From Candidatus Gastranaerophilales bacterium (GTDB lineage Bacteria > Cyanobacteriota > Vampirovibrionia > Gastranaerophilales > Gastranaerophilaceae), in NCBI GenBank assembly GCA_944324455.1, contig CALUWJ010000007.1:41879-105878 (forward strand): DNA of 64,000 bases. The letters are read 5' to 3'. The notes under the pieces are model-generated. The model had not been told where the DNA came from and did not search any database. It worked only from the letters and a program-made list of their open reading frames with translations. Below are positions 1-8,651 of this stretch, piece by piece; position 1 is the first letter of the stretch; each line of letters begins with the position of its first letter. A program made the translations under genes and the position numbers.

Positions 1-1
1 G

Positions 2-1198
2 TTATTTAATTAAATGGTGCATTTTTTCGATTTTAGTTTTGATATATTTTTCGTTATATTTATTAATGACAGGTTCAATCGGGACTCTTTCATTTATTTC
101 AAGACCGTAACCTTCAAGCCCTATTATTTTAGTCGGGTTATTAGTTAAAAGATTAAATTTAGAATATCCCAATTGCCTTAGAATTTGCGCCCCTATACCA
201 TAATCTCTTAAATCCGGAGCAAAACCCAATGATACATTTGCTTGAACGGTATCTTGACCTTCATCTTGCAGAGCATACGCTTTAATTTTATTTATAAGCC
301 CTATTCCTCTGCCTTCATGGCCTTTCATATAAACCAGAGCGCCTTTTCCATAATCATTTATCATTTTCAATGCGCAATGGAGTTGGTAATTACAATCACA
401 TCTTAAACTATGAAAAATATCCCCTGTAAGGCACTCTGAATGCACTCTAACCATGGGAATTTTATTAGATTTATCATCTTTAACCAAAGCAACATATTCG
501 TTGTTATTTAAAATGTTTCTATACCCATATATTATAAATTCGCCAAATTGCGTAGGAAGCTTTGCACTTGCTTCCATTTTAACTATCATCTCTCTTTTGA
601 TTCTATATTTAACTAAATCAGAAACCGTAATAACCTTAATATTATTTTTTAAAGCAAAATCCAAAATATAATCTCTGCGAGCCATGTGTCCGTCTTGTGT
701 CATTATTTCACACATTGCACCAGCTAAGGGTAATCCTGTTAATTTTGCCAAATCAACAACAGCTTCAGTGTGTCCAATTCTCTCTAATACGCCCCCTTGA
801 CGAGCTACACAAGGAAATAAATGCCCTGGGCGTCTTAGGTCATTGGGGTTTGAGGAATTAATTAATACTTCAATGGTTTTTGCCCTATCAAAAGCAGAAA
901 TTCCTGTTGTAACACCATATTTTTCATCAGCATCAATTGAAATTGTAAAAGCAGTCTTCATGCTTTCTGTGTTTTGTTCAACCATCTGATTTAACTGCAT
1001 TTTTTCTGCAATTATTTTATCAATGGCAACACAAATCAAACCTCTTGCTTGTTGTGCCATATAGTTTATATTTTCAGGTGTTGCAAACTTGGCGTTACAT
1101 ATCATATCGCCTTCATTTTCTCTATCTTCATCATCTACAACAATGATAATTTTTCCATTTGCATAATCTATTAAGGCATCTTCAATTGTGCTGAACAT
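2..1198 (-). CDS. ribBA: Bifunctional riboflavin enzyme: DHBP synthase / GTP cyclohydrolase II
   Basis: Makes both precursors of riboflavin: 3,4-dihydroxy-2-butanone 4-phosphate from ribulose 5-phosphate, and the pyrimidine intermediate from GTP. The 398-residue protein has the DHBP synthase domain first (acidic loop [10 protein letters not shown] at residues 22-31) and GTP cyclohydrolase II from about residue 215. Zinc cysteines C256, C267 and C269 and the loop GHEGRGIGL at 293-301 are intact, so both halves look active. It lies 15 bp downstream of ribE, so the two form an operon. No ribD or ribH is in view. The stop codon is at positions 2-4, so the gene is complete. Confidence 0.97.
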   Translation of the reverse strand: MFSTIEDALIDYANGKIIIVVDDEDRENEGDMICNAKFATPENINYMAQQARGLICVAIDKIIAEKMQLNQMVEQNTESMKTAFTISIDADEKYGVTTGISAFDRAKTIEVLINSSNPNDLRRPGHLFPCVARQGGVLERIGHTEAVVDLAKLTGLPLAGAMCEIMTQDGHMARRDYILDFALKNNIKVITVSDLVKYRIKREMIVKMEASAKLPTQFGEFIIYGYRNILNNNEYVALVKDDKSNKIPMVRVHSECLTGDIFHSLRCDCNYQLHCALKMINDYGKGALVYMKGHEGRGIGLINKIKAYALQDEGQDTVQANVSLGFAPDLRDYGIGAQILRQLGYSKFNLLTNNPTKIIGLEGYGLEINERVPIEPVINKYNEKYIKTKIEKMHHLIK

Positions 1199-1213
1199 TT
1201 TTATTTCCTTTTT

Positions 1214-1837
1214 TTAAAATCCGTTTTCTTTAAGAAATTCCAACGTTAATTTTGGTTTTTCGTTATTTAATGATAAAAATTTTTGAATATATTTGCCTAT
1301 TAAATCATATTCAATATTAACTATATCACCAATTTTTAAATTTTTTAAATTTGTTTTATTAAGTGTTTCAGGTATCAAGGATACTTCAAAACCATTTTTA
1401 TATACCTCAACTACGGTTAAACTCACTCCATTTATTGCAATAGAACCCTTTTTTACAATCAAAGCACTATCACATGCAAATTTTATTCTTTTTGAAAACC
1501 CGTCTTGTTTAATTTCAACAACATTTGCCGTAGTATCAATATGTCCTGAAACAATGTGTCCATCAAGCCTTGAGTTTAATTTTAGAGCACGCTCAAGATT
1601 TATTTCATCATTTTTCTTAAAATTTTTTAAATTTGAAATATTTAAAGTTTCTTTCATGATATCTGCTGAAAATATATCTCTTTCAATCGATGTAACGGTT
1701 AAACAAACACCGTTTATTGCAATTGAATCACCAATTTTTACATCATCAAAATCAGCCCTATAATACACTTTTGCACCATAGCTATTAAAAACTATATTCT
1801 CAACCTTTGAAACTTTTTCAATTAAACCGGTAAACAT
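1214..1837 (-). CDS. ribE: Riboflavin synthase alpha chain
   Basis: Catalyses dismutation of two 6,7-dimethyl-8-ribityllumazine molecules to riboflavin. The 207-residue protein begins with the family signature MFTGLIE and shows the expected internal duplication. The element SIAINGV(C/S)LTV occurs at about residues 38-48 and again near 132-142, and SGHIDT marks the first lumazine-binding half. It is the first gene of a ribE-ribBA operon. The 50 bp upstream are too short and too AT-rich to hold an FMN riboswitch. Length and motifs match the family. Confidence 0.96.
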   Translation of the reverse strand: MFTGLIEKVSKVENIVFNSYGAKVYYRADFDDVKIGDSIAINGVCLTVTSIERDIFSADIMKETLNISNLKNFKKNDEINLERALKLNSRLDGHIVSGHIDTTANVVEIKQDGFSKRIKFACDSALIVKKGSIAINGVSLTVVEVYKNGFEVSLIPETLNKTNLKNLKIGDIVNIEYDLIGKYIQKFLSLNNEKPKLTLEFLKENGF

Positions 1838-1887
1838 ATTATAAAATTATCACAAAAAAATGCCTAAAAACATTATTATTGATTTTT

Positions 1888-2823
1888 TTAAAGTTTTTTA
1901 TCCTTAGTTGGGATTTTATCAAAAAGTGGATTAACTAATTTTTCCATCAAAATATTTTCCACAAAAAAATCAATAGGTTTAAGAGATAAAAACAACACTG
2001 TAAAACCTGATATAGTTGCAACAACACTTTTTGCTATATTTTTATCTTTCAGAATTTTTAAAACAGTGTTTTTTCTTGCTAAAGAAGTATTTTCATATTT
2101 TATAAAAGATTTTAGATAATATTTTTTATATTTATCTGATTTTATATTTTTTTCACTGGTCATAATATCTATTGCAGTATCTGCCTGTTCTTTAAGATAA
2201 ATCATAACAGGATTATTATCTTTTGGATTTTTTAAATATCTTTCAATCGTGTGTTCAGGATCTTTTGGTTCAACAAAAATATTAATAACCTTAGAAAGAA
2301 AATTTTTATTTTCTATATGTTTTTTATTCTCTAAAGCTTTTTGCTTAAAAGAATCCAACAAACCCTCGGAAAAATCCTTATTGTCTGTTTTTGGATATTC
2401 GCTATGAGATAAATAATCCATAGTAAACTCAATCAGTTCTTTTTTATCGCTTGTGCTTAAAGAATCACTGCTTCCTGCCAAACGAACACCAATTTTTTGC
2501 CCTGCTTTAATTGCTAATGTAGGCATTACAACACCTGCAAAACCTTGAAATACAACCTGTCTTAAGCTTCTTTTGGCACTAGGGGAATATGTTACATCCT
2601 CATTTTTATATTTATCGTAAATATCAGCACCCAAATACAATAAAGCAGGAGCCCACAATAAAGTTCCCAATGTCTTATTAACAGGACTAATTGCCGCACC
2701 TACTTCATTAGAATATGTGCATGCTTTCAAAGGAAGCCTAGACAAAGGATCATCATGTTTTTTATGATGTGAAGGTGCTTTTTGACTATTGTATCTGTTG
2801 TATATGCTATAATCCGGACTCAT
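1888..2823 (-). CDS. Lineage-specific protein with hydrophobic segments, function unknown
   Basis: Not recognised. The ATG at 2823 gives 311 residues; a TTG at 2838 would add five. Visible features are a histidine/lysine-rich N-terminus, hydrophobic stretches at about residues 50-68, 88-105 and 265-290, and a central lysine-rich helical region. There is no signal peptide. Two early and one late hydrophobic segment suggest membrane association. It is followed by ribE on the same strand after 50 bp and is divergent from another unrecognised protein at 3007, which also has a hydrophobic, Ala/Gly-rich core. The two may share a control region. Confidence 0.6.
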   Translation of the reverse strand: MSPDYSIYNRYNSQKAPSHHKKHDDPLSRLPLKACTYSNEVGAAISPVNKTLGTLLWAPALLYLGADIYDKYKNEDVTYSPSAKRSLRQVVFQGFAGVVMPTLAIKAGQKIGVRLAGSSDSLSTSDKKELIEFTMDYLSHSEYPKTDNKDFSEGLLDSFKQKALENKKHIENKNFLSKVINIFVEPKDPEHTIERYLKNPKDNNPVMIYLKEQADTAIDIMTSEKNIKSDKYKKYYLKSFIKYENTSLARKNTVLKILKDKNIAKSVVATISGFTVLFLSLKPIDFFVENILMEKLVNPLFDKIPTKDKKL

Positions 2824-3006
2824 TTTATTTAAAACCAAACTAACGGAAAAATATGTTACATCAAAAGAAAAAAATTGTAAAATTACAGATTATGTCAATT
2901 GAATTTTAATGTAAATTTTTGTAAAATATAATCAATATACGTCCAATAAAAAGCAATTATTTTGTTTCAGGTGTTTAAATATATATATAAGCAAAGGTGG
3001 TGTATT

Positions 3007-3636
3007 ATGATTCAACCGTTAAAATCAAATTCAAACATTAATTTTTGTGCAAATACTTCTGTTAACAAAACAGAATTATTTAAAGATTTTCAACAACAAA
3101 AAGTTACTTCAAAAACACAAAATTCTCCAGATATAACTGCCCCACCAGCCCATATTGAGCAAAAAGAGCCAAAAGAAAGCGTTTTTAAAAAAATCAGAAA
3201 TGGTGCAATAAACACCTTAAAAGGCTTTAACACCACAACTAATACTTCAATAGGCTTCATCAAAGGAGTTGCAGCAGGCTCTGTTACAACTTGCGCTGTT
3301 GCTGCCATAGGTAAAAACATAAAAGAGGCAGACGGTAAAATTTTAGGAACACTAAAAGGCGTTGCAAAAGATATAGGAAAAGGAGCCAAAAAAGCAATTT
3401 TAGCAGCCCCATCCTTGATTACAAAAGCACCGATAGAAAATGCTAAAACTCTTGCAACAATGCCTAAAAAATTCTATAAAGAATATCTAAAAGGAAATAA
3501 AGCAATAGGTGCTCTTGCGACTGCGTCCGGTATAGCAGTATTAGCATTTAACACTCTTAAAGGAAAAGTCATAGCTAATAAGAAAAATGCAGATGTTGAC
3601 CATTACACAAATACAGGTCACATCAAAACTAAATAA
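3007..3636 (+). CDS. Lineage-specific Ala/Lys-rich protein with N-terminal NINF motif
   Basis: Not recognised. The ATG at 3007 is preferred over the in-frame TTG at 2962 because AAGGTGG lies 6 bp upstream of it. The 209-residue product starts with IQPLKSNSNINFCAN, a short hydrophobic-Asn-Phe element that recurs in other unknown proteins here. A Gly/Ala-rich stretch at about residues 85-105 could insert in a membrane, followed by basic amphipathic helices (GKGAKKAILAAPSLITKAP). No catalytic motif is visible. A terminator at 3645-3666 ends the transcript, so it is a single-gene unit. Confidence 0.6.
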   Translation: MIQPLKSNSNINFCANTSVNKTELFKDFQQQKVTSKTQNSPDITAPPAHIEQKEPKESVFKKIRNGAINTLKGFNTTTNTSIGFIKGVAAGSVTTCAVAAIGKNIKEADGKILGTLKGVAKDIGKGAKKAILAAPSLITKAPIENAKTLATMPKKFYKEYLKGNKAIGALATASGIAVLAFNTLKGKVIANKKNADVDHYTNTGHIKTK

Positions 3637-3644
3637 TAAACACT

Positions 3645-3666
3645 AAAGCTCCCAAAAGGGAGCTTT
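3645..3666 (+). terminator. Intrinsic terminator after the 3007 gene
   Basis: Nine-bp perfect stem AAAGCTCCC/GGGAGCTTT with an AAAA loop, followed by TTTT on the + strand. It also faces the end of the HTH gene on the other strand, so it may act both ways. Confidence 0.88.
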
Positions 3667-3673
3667 TTTAATA

Positions 3674-3889
3674 TTAAAATAATTTACTTTGAACAGGCTC
3701 AGCCTCAAGTATATCTTCAATATTGCACTCTAATACATCACACAATTTATCAAGATTAATGTAAGAAGGCTGCGTTCTACCTTTTGCCCAAGAATACACA
3801 GTTTGCTCAGGCAAATTCATAACTTTTGCCAATTTATACAGGCTATAATTCTTTTTTATTTTAGCTGTTTCTTTGATTTTAATTTTCAT
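3674..3889 (-). CDS. Small XRE-family HTH regulator
   Basis: A 71-residue protein that is almost entirely a Cro/C1-type helix-turn-helix: SLYKLAKVMNLPEQTVYSWAKGRTQPSYINLDKLCDVLECNIEDIL. PEQTVYSWAKG is the recognition helix region. No sensor or peptidase domain is attached. It diverges from the TPR-fliW-csrA operon, whose promoter lies in the shared 174-bp gap, so it could regulate that operon. That role is inference from position only. No clear Shine-Dalgarno is seen. Confidence 0.85.
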   Translation of the reverse strand: MKIKIKETAKIKKNYSLYKLAKVMNLPEQTVYSWAKGRTQPSYINLDKLCDVLECNIEDILEAEPVQSKLF

Positions 3890-3972
3890 ATCAATTAATT
3901 ATATATTAATTACAAGATGTTTTCTACAAAATCAAGCTTATTTTTCAACTTTTTAGAGGAAAAAAATTTTTT

Positions 3973-4003
3973 ATACTTAAGTATAAATATATTATTACGA
4001 TAT
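3973..4003 (+). promoter_or_regulatory. Sigma-28-like promoter of the TPR-fliW-csrA operon
   Basis: The near-palindrome ATACTTAAGTAT at 3973-3984 contains a TTAA/TAAG -35 element, and TACGATAT at 3996-4003 is the -10. Aligned without gaps, this matches the flagellin promoter at the same spacing (see 24594-24626). The -10 resembles the flagellar sigma consensus GCCGATAA. An overlapping TATAAT at 4001 may also allow housekeeping transcription. The gap from here to the start codon is about 60 bp. Confidence 0.6.
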
Positions 4004-4063
4004 AATAGACATGTTGTCATGTATATAAAAATTATTAAATTAATTATAAAGGATATAATAACC

Positions 4064-4882
4064 ATGAAAAAAACTTTTCTAATAATGTTAAATTTAGCTC
4101 TTGCCATCGGGTTTGTTAACTGCAATACTTTTGCAGCAACTCAAAACATAATCCCAAAAGCACCTTATGTCAGCCAATCAATGAAACCTGTAATTGCAAA
4201 ATACAGACAACAAAACTTTGTCGGTTCACTTCAAGATTTAACGAAAATATTGGATAAAGAACCCGAAAACACTCTTGCAAAATATTATGCAGCACTTACA
4301 TATACGCAACTTGGTCGCCAATCAGAAGCCGAAAATATGTATAGAGAAGTGGTTGATAAAAATGATAATGAAATATTGGTTCACTATTCTCAAAAAGCAC
4401 TGGATTGTTTAAGAAACCCAGAAAGCGAAGCTTGTAAACCCAAAAAAGTTGAAACAACAACTCAAGAAGTTGATGAAATAACTCGCTTTATTCAATCAGG
4501 AAAACAAATTCACCCTGCTGCAATGGATAGAATTACAAGAGAAAGAATGGAGCGCAAACTTCAAGAAAGTGAATATCAAAGAAAACAACAAGAACAAAAC
4601 AACCTAAAATCTGATGCATCAATGCCCACAAATGAAGAAATCGCTTCAGCACTTAATACTCTATCTAAAATCGGTTTAAATCCTTACACTCAGCCTCAAG
4701 CCTATTTAAATCCAATGATGCAAGCAGGACAGTTTAATCAATTCGGCTACCTTCCTTCTTCTAACAATATGAACTTATACGGAGCATTATTGGGAAACAA
4801 TTCAAGCCCTGACATTGCAAAGATGTTTCTATATAATCAAATGACAAACCAACAAAACAGCCTTATCAATTATGGAATATAA
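4064..4882 (+). CDS. Secreted TPR-repeat protein at head of fliW-csrA operon
   Basis: The ATG at 4064 is chosen because AAAGGA lies about 10 bp upstream and the product begins with a typical signal peptide (MKKTFLIMLNLALAIGF, Ala-X-Ala near FAATQ). The 272-residue protein carries tetratricopeptide-like helices at about residues 45-105 (LAKYYAALTYTQLGRQSEAENMYREVV), then a Gln/Arg/Glu-rich coiled region and a Met/Asn/Gln-rich tail. The specific function is unknown. It is 2 bp upstream of fliW and under a flagellar-type promoter, so a role in flagellar assembly or envelope passage is plausible. Confidence 0.75.
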   Translation: MKKTFLIMLNLALAIGFVNCNTFAATQNIIPKAPYVSQSMKPVIAKYRQQNFVGSLQDLTKILDKEPENTLAKYYAALTYTQLGRQSEAENMYREVVDKNDNEILVHYSQKALDCLRNPESEACKPKKVETTTQEVDEITRFIQSGKQIHPAAMDRITRERMERKLQESEYQRKQQEQNNLKSDASMPTNEEIASALNTLSKIGLNPYTQPQAYLNPMMQAGQFNQFGYLPSSNNMNLYGALLGNNSSPDIAKMFLYNQMTNQQNSLINYGI

Positions 4883-4884
4883 AA

Positions 4885-5349
4885 ATGAATAACGATACTG
4901 ATAAAATTATTTTAAAGACAACTAAATTCGGAGAAGTAGAAGTAGATAAAAATACTATTTTTAACTTCGTAAGTCCAATAATAGGTTTTAGCGATTTAAC
5001 AGAATATACAATAATTGATTATAAACCTGATTCTCCTTTTAAATGGCTGCAATCAACTCAAGATATGGATTTAGCTTTTCCAATAACCCTGTGCAGTTTT
5101 TTTGGAATAGATTATCAATTTAACATTCCTGATGATGAAGCTAAAAAATTAGAAATAGAAAATTCAGATGATATTTTTGTATGCAATATTGCAAACATAC
5201 CTTCTTCCAACCCGCAAGGCGCAACAATTAACATGTTGGCTCCAATCGTGATAAATCTTGCAAATAAAAAAGCAATGCAAATTGTCTTAAAAAATACAAA
5301 TTTCCAAGTAAGATATAAATTATTTGAAAACAAAGAAACGGAAGAATAA
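4885..5349 (+). CDS. fliW: Flagellar assembly factor FliW
   Basis: FliW binds CsrA and flagellin and so couples flagellin translation to filament secretion. The 154-residue length and motifs fit the family: an N-terminal TTKFGEVEVDKNTIFNF beta-strand segment, IIGFSDLTEYTIID, SPFKWLQSTQDMDLAFP, and the later ATINMLAPIVINLANKKAMQIVL. It sits directly before csrA with a 1-bp gap, the arrangement known from Bacillus and Campylobacter relatives. The flagellin gene lies elsewhere in the window (23586-24563). Confidence 0.95.
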   Translation: MNNDTDKIILKTTKFGEVEVDKNTIFNFVSPIIGFSDLTEYTIIDYKPDSPFKWLQSTQDMDLAFPITLCSFFGIDYQFNIPDDEAKKLEIENSDDIFVCNIANIPSSNPQGATINMLAPIVINLANKKAMQIVLKNTNFQVRYKLFENKETEE

Positions 5350-5350
5350 A

Positions 5351-5620
5351 ATGCTGATTTTAACAAGAAAAGTAAACCAAAAACTAATAATCAATGACGA
5401 TATTGAAATCGTTATATTGGAAAGCTATAAAAATTCTGTCAAAATCGGCGTAAATGCACCAAATAATGTACAAATATATAGAGAAGAAATATATAACGAA
5501 ATCAAAAAATCAAACAAACAGGCAAATTCAGCCGATATTGATACAATTAGTCACATCGCCACGCAAAAAACAAAAAACTTTGATGTTATGAAGAAAATCA
5601 AACAAAATGGAACGCACTAA
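5351..5620 (+). CDS. csrA: Carbon storage regulator CsrA
   Basis: RNA-binding translational repressor that recognises GGA in hairpin loops or leader RNA. The start at 5351 gives the canonical MLILTRKVNQKLIINDDIEI; an upstream in-frame start would overlap fliW and is unlikely. The 89-residue product has the five-strand core (VKIGVNAPNNVQIYREEIY at about residues 32-50) and an unusually long, polar C-terminal tail of about 30 residues. FliW next door is its protein antagonist. The flagellin leader carries an ATGGA sequence at its Shine-Dalgarno, a plausible target. Confidence 0.95.
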   Translation: MLILTRKVNQKLIINDDIEIVILESYKNSVKIGVNAPNNVQIYREEIYNEIKKSNKQANSADIDTISHIATQKTKNFDVMKKIKQNGTH

Positions 5621-6236
5621 GCAAAATGCAAAACAACTTTTTTACAATAAAGAATACGAAAAAGCCCTAAAAATATTCAGTAAAAAAAATAAATTTTACG
5701 AAGCAGGGCTTTGTTCTTTATTATTAAAAGATGAAATTAACGCACGTGAATTTTGGCAAAAGAAAGCAAAAGACTGTCCGGCTTGTGCTTGGGGATTATG
5801 CATTTTAGGGTATATTAATCTAAAAAATGAAAAAAATGCAACTTTTTTTCAAACAAGAGCTTTTTTGGAAGTTTATTTAAGCTTATTTTTAGATAATGAA
5901 TTAATCGAATGGGCACAAAACCTCATAAGTTGTTGCGATATATTGTATAGGACAAACCCTGAAGCATATAAATTTATTGCAAGAGCCTTATATGCAAACG
6001 GATATTTCGAGCTTGCAATTACTTTTTGTCAAAAAAGCTTAAAACTATTTTATGCAGACCCTGAAGCACTTTTAATTCTTTCACAATGTCAATATTTATT
6101 AAAAAATAGACCAGACGCACTTGATAGCGTTAATAAAGTCTTAAACATGGTTCCTGATTATTATCCTGCTAAAATTTTTAGAAATATTTTAATAGAAGAA
6201 ATAGAAAACGAAAATATTGAAAAAAGCGGGAATTAA
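5607..6236 (+). CDS. TPR-type protein coupled to csrA
   Basis: A 209-residue cytoplasmic protein with tetratricopeptide-like helix pairs: QLFYNKEYEKALKIFSKKNKFYEAG near the start, YKFIARALYANGYFELAITFCQKSL at about residues 127-151, and PEALLILSQCQYLLKNRPDALDSVNKVL after it. It starts inside the csrA end (14-bp overlap), which indicates translational coupling. No signal peptide is seen. It may be a flagellar chaperone-like adaptor; this is inferred from operon position only. Confidence 0.78.
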   Translation: MERTKQNAKQLFYNKEYEKALKIFSKKNKFYEAGLCSLLLKDEINAREFWQKKAKDCPACAWGLCILGYINLKNEKNATFFQTRAFLEVYLSLFLDNELIEWAQNLISCCDILYRTNPEAYKFIARALYANGYFELAITFCQKSLKLFYADPEALLILSQCQYLLKNRPDALDSVNKVLNMVPDYYPAKIFRNILIEEIENENIEKSGN

Positions 6237-6246
6237 TCCCGCTTTT
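6222..6246 (+). terminator. Bidirectional terminator between the csrA operon and hpf
   Basis: Ten-bp stem AAAAGCGGGA/TCCCGCTTTT with an ATTAA loop. The stop codon of the upstream gene lies in the loop. The A-tract and T-tract allow use on both strands. Confidence 0.87.
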
Positions 6247-6265
6247 ATATTATAAGTTTTTGAAT

Positions 6266-6619
6266 TTACACCTCAACTTCTGTTTGAGTGGTTCTAATTG
6301 ATTCAACACCACCTTTAGACTTCGACAACCCTTTTTCTTTAAATTTTCTCACTTGACGTTCAAGCTTATCACAAACAAGGTCAATAGAAGCATACATGTT
6401 TTCTGCTTTTTCTTCTACACGAATAGTTTCACCACCAATTTTGCAATTTATTTCGGCAATGTGAGAATCACTAACGGAGGGGTTTTTAATAACCGACAAA
6501 ATAGCATCAATTGCATCAATTTGTTCATAATGAGCTGCCACTTTTCCGGCTTTTTCTTTGACGTAAGCTTTAATAGCATCAGTGATTTCGATGTTACGTC
6601 CGTTAACGTGAATGTGCAT
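6266..6619 (-). CDS. hpf: Ribosome hibernation promoting factor (short form)
   Basis: Binds the 30S decoding region and inactivates or dimerises ribosomes in stationary phase. The 117-residue protein matches the HPF/RaiA N-terminal domain (MHIHVNGRNIEITDAIKAYVKEKAGK; IAEINCKIGG; YASIDLVCDKLERQVRKFKEK). The C-terminal dimerisation domain of long HPF is absent. Long HPF is usual in Gram-positives and cyanobacteria, so the short form is notable. CGGAG lies before the ATG. It is a single gene ending at a shared terminator. Confidence 0.93.
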   Translation of the reverse strand: MHIHVNGRNIEITDAIKAYVKEKAGKVAAHYEQIDAIDAILSVIKNPSVSDSHIAEINCKIGGETIRVEEKAENMYASIDLVCDKLERQVRKFKEKGLSKSKGGVESIRTTQTEVEV

Positions 6620-6813
6620 AGTTTTCTCCGTTTCTAGCGCAGATAATCTCCATCTCGCATTTATATATTATACCCTATTTTTAGGTTTTTTTAAAGTAAA
6701 ATTTTCAAATGTAAAATTTTTTATACTCATTTTTAAATTTTTAGTTAATTAAGCAAGTCTTGACTATATTTCGACTGCATTTTAAAATAAGTAAAGCAAT
6801 AAAAGGGACAAAT

Positions 6814-8058
6814 ATGGATAAAGAAATTTTTAACAATCAAATTAAATCAATGCAAAACTACATAATGTTTGAAATTAAAGCTCGCCAAATTGAATTAACT
6901 CCAAGCTTAAAAGCTAAAAATAGAGCCCCAATAGCTCTTTCTATGGGAGCGCCCGTTGAAAGAGTTCCTGAGTTTGCAATTAAAAAAGCAACTGAATATT
7001 TAAACATTGATTCAATGCATACATATTCAACTCCAAAAGGAGAAATGAGATTTCTTGAGGCTGTTAAAAACAGAATGAAAGAAAGATTTGGAGTAGAATT
7101 AAATGAAAAAACACAAATTTGCTCCCTAATCGGTTCTAAAGAAGGTATTGCAAACTTAGTAAGAGCGATAGTTAACCCGACTGATGATATAAAAAATCAA
7201 GATGTAATATTTATCCCGCAACCGGGGTATGCTTCATATACTCAAATGATTAAAGCATCAGGCGCCAGAGCTTACGGCATAAAACTAACAAAAGAAAATA
7301 ACTATGCGCCTAACTTAGAAGATGTATTCAATCAATACATTAAAGAAGGAAACGACCCTAAAAAAGTTAAAGCAATAGTTATAAATTATCCGAATAATCC
7401 TCTTGGCTGCACTTGTGATTTAGAATACTTACAGCATTGTGTTGATTTTTGTAACAAACATAATTTAATTTTAATTTCAGATACCGCATATTCTGAAATG
7501 TATTATGATGAAAGCTATAAACCGCATTCGGCACTGGAGTGCAAGGGTGCTATGGATTGCTGCATTGAATTGTACAGTTTTTCTAAATCATACGCTATGA
7601 CAGGATGGCGTCTTGGTTGGGCTTGCGGTAATGAAACAGCAATAACTATGCTGTCAAGAACAAAATCAACAGTTGATACAGGCATTTTCAAGGTTCTTCA
7701 ATATACAGGAGCTGACCTTTTAGAAAGTAAAGAAGGTCAGATTTATATAGATGAGCAAAACAAAAAATTCAAAAACAAACTTCAAATTTTTACCGATGGA
7801 TTAAAATCATTGGGCTATAATATTGAAATGCCAAAAACAACTTTTTATTTATGGCTTGAAATTCCAAAAAGATTTAAAGACTGCGTTGAATTTGCAAATC
7901 AAATGCTTGAAAAATCAGGTATAGTTATAGTCCCCGGTACTGCTTTTGATGAAAATGCAACTCGCTTTGTAAGACTATCAATAGTTGCAGCAGATGACGA
8001 TCTAAAAGAAGTAATTAACCGTATGAAAGAGGATGGCTTCTATTTTGAAGAAAAATAA
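6814..8058 (+). CDS. dapL: PLP aminotransferase, probable LL-diaminopimelate aminotransferase
   Basis: The ATG at 6814, with AAAAGGG upstream, gives 414 residues; the in-frame start at 6760 lacks a ribosome site. It is a fold-type I class I/II aminotransferase: NYPNNPLG at 191-198, SDTAYSEM at 222-229 and the PLP lysine K258 in SFSKSYAMTGWRLGW. The segment LIGSKEGIANLVRAIVNP followed by QPGYASY resembles LL-diaminopimelate aminotransferase, which makes meso-DAP/lysine directly from tetrahydrodipicolinate and is used by cyanobacteria. Substrate assignment rests on motif resemblance. hisH overlaps its 3' end. Confidence 0.75.
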   Translation: MDKEIFNNQIKSMQNYIMFEIKARQIELTPSLKAKNRAPIALSMGAPVERVPEFAIKKATEYLNIDSMHTYSTPKGEMRFLEAVKNRMKERFGVELNEKTQICSLIGSKEGIANLVRAIVNPTDDIKNQDVIFIPQPGYASYTQMIKASGARAYGIKLTKENNYAPNLEDVFNQYIKEGNDPKKVKAIVINYPNNPLGCTCDLEYLQHCVDFCNKHNLILISDTAYSEMYYDESYKPHSALECKGAMDCCIELYSFSKSYAMTGWRLGWACGNETAITMLSRTKSTVDTGIFKVLQYTGADLLESKEGQIYIDEQNKKFKNKLQIFTDGLKSLGYNIEMPKTTFYLWLEIPKRFKDCVEFANQMLEKSGIVIVPGTAFDENATRFVRLSIVAADDDLKEVINRMKEDGFYFEEK

Positions 8059-8650
8059 TATAGTAATCATAAACTATAATTCAGGAAATATAAAAAGCCT
8101 TGGTAATATGATTAATTACCTTGGCTATGATTATACAATTTCAAATTCAAAAGAAGAAATTCTAAACGCAAACAAACTTCTTTTCCCGGGGCAAGGACAT
8201 TTTGAGCAGGCTATGGATAATCTTGAAAATTCCGGTTTAATTGAAACAATAAAAGAAGCAATTGATAAAAACATAGATTTTTTAGGAATTTGCTTGGGGC
8301 TTCAAATTCTTTTTGAAAAAAGCGAAGAAGCTCCGAATAAAAAAGGGCTTGGAATTATCAAAGGTGAAGTTAAGAAATTTGATATTAAAATTTCAAAAAA
8401 AATTCCTCAAATCGGCTGGAATAAAATCAAAACAACCTCAAATAATTCATTTTTAGATGATGAATATTTTTATTTTGTTAATTCATATTATGTTGAACCA
8501 AAAGATAAAAATATAATCTCATCAAAAGCCCACTATGGAATTGAATTTTGTGCATCAATTGAAAAAGATAATATATGTGCAGTTCAATTTCACCCTGAAA
8601 AAAGCTCATCTAGCGGTATAAAATTTTTTAAAAAATGGTTAGAAAACTAA
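8033..8650 (+). CDS. hisH: Imidazole glycerol phosphate synthase, glutaminase subunit
   Basis: Supplies ammonia from glutamine to HisF in histidine and AICAR synthesis. Triad residues are present: nucleophile C87 in FLGICLGLQ, then H187 and E189 in FHPEK. It is 205 residues long, as expected. The ATG at 8033 abuts its only Shine-Dalgarno-like AGAGG, so a TTG at 8045 (MKKNNIVIINYNSGN) is an attractive alternative start. The 26-bp overlap with the aminotransferase suggests coupling. hisF is not adjacent. Confidence 0.93.
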   Translation: MASILKKNNIVIINYNSGNIKSLGNMINYLGYDYTISNSKEEILNANKLLFPGQGHFEQAMDNLENSGLIETIKEAIDKNIDFLGICLGLQILFEKSEEAPNKKGLGIIKGEVKKFDIKISKKIPQIGWNKIKTTSNNSFLDDEYFYFVNSYYVEPKDKNIISSKAHYGIEFCASIEKDNICAVQFHPEKSSSSGIKFFKKWLEN

Positions 8651-8651
8651 A

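Noticed and set aside
1838..1887. FMN riboswitch before ribE
   Set aside because: Only 50 bp of AT-rich DNA separate the genes; no conserved RFN helices are visible.
3917..4063. Longer N-terminus for the TPR protein
   Set aside because: A signal peptide and ribosome site define the start at 4064; the extension overlaps the promoter.
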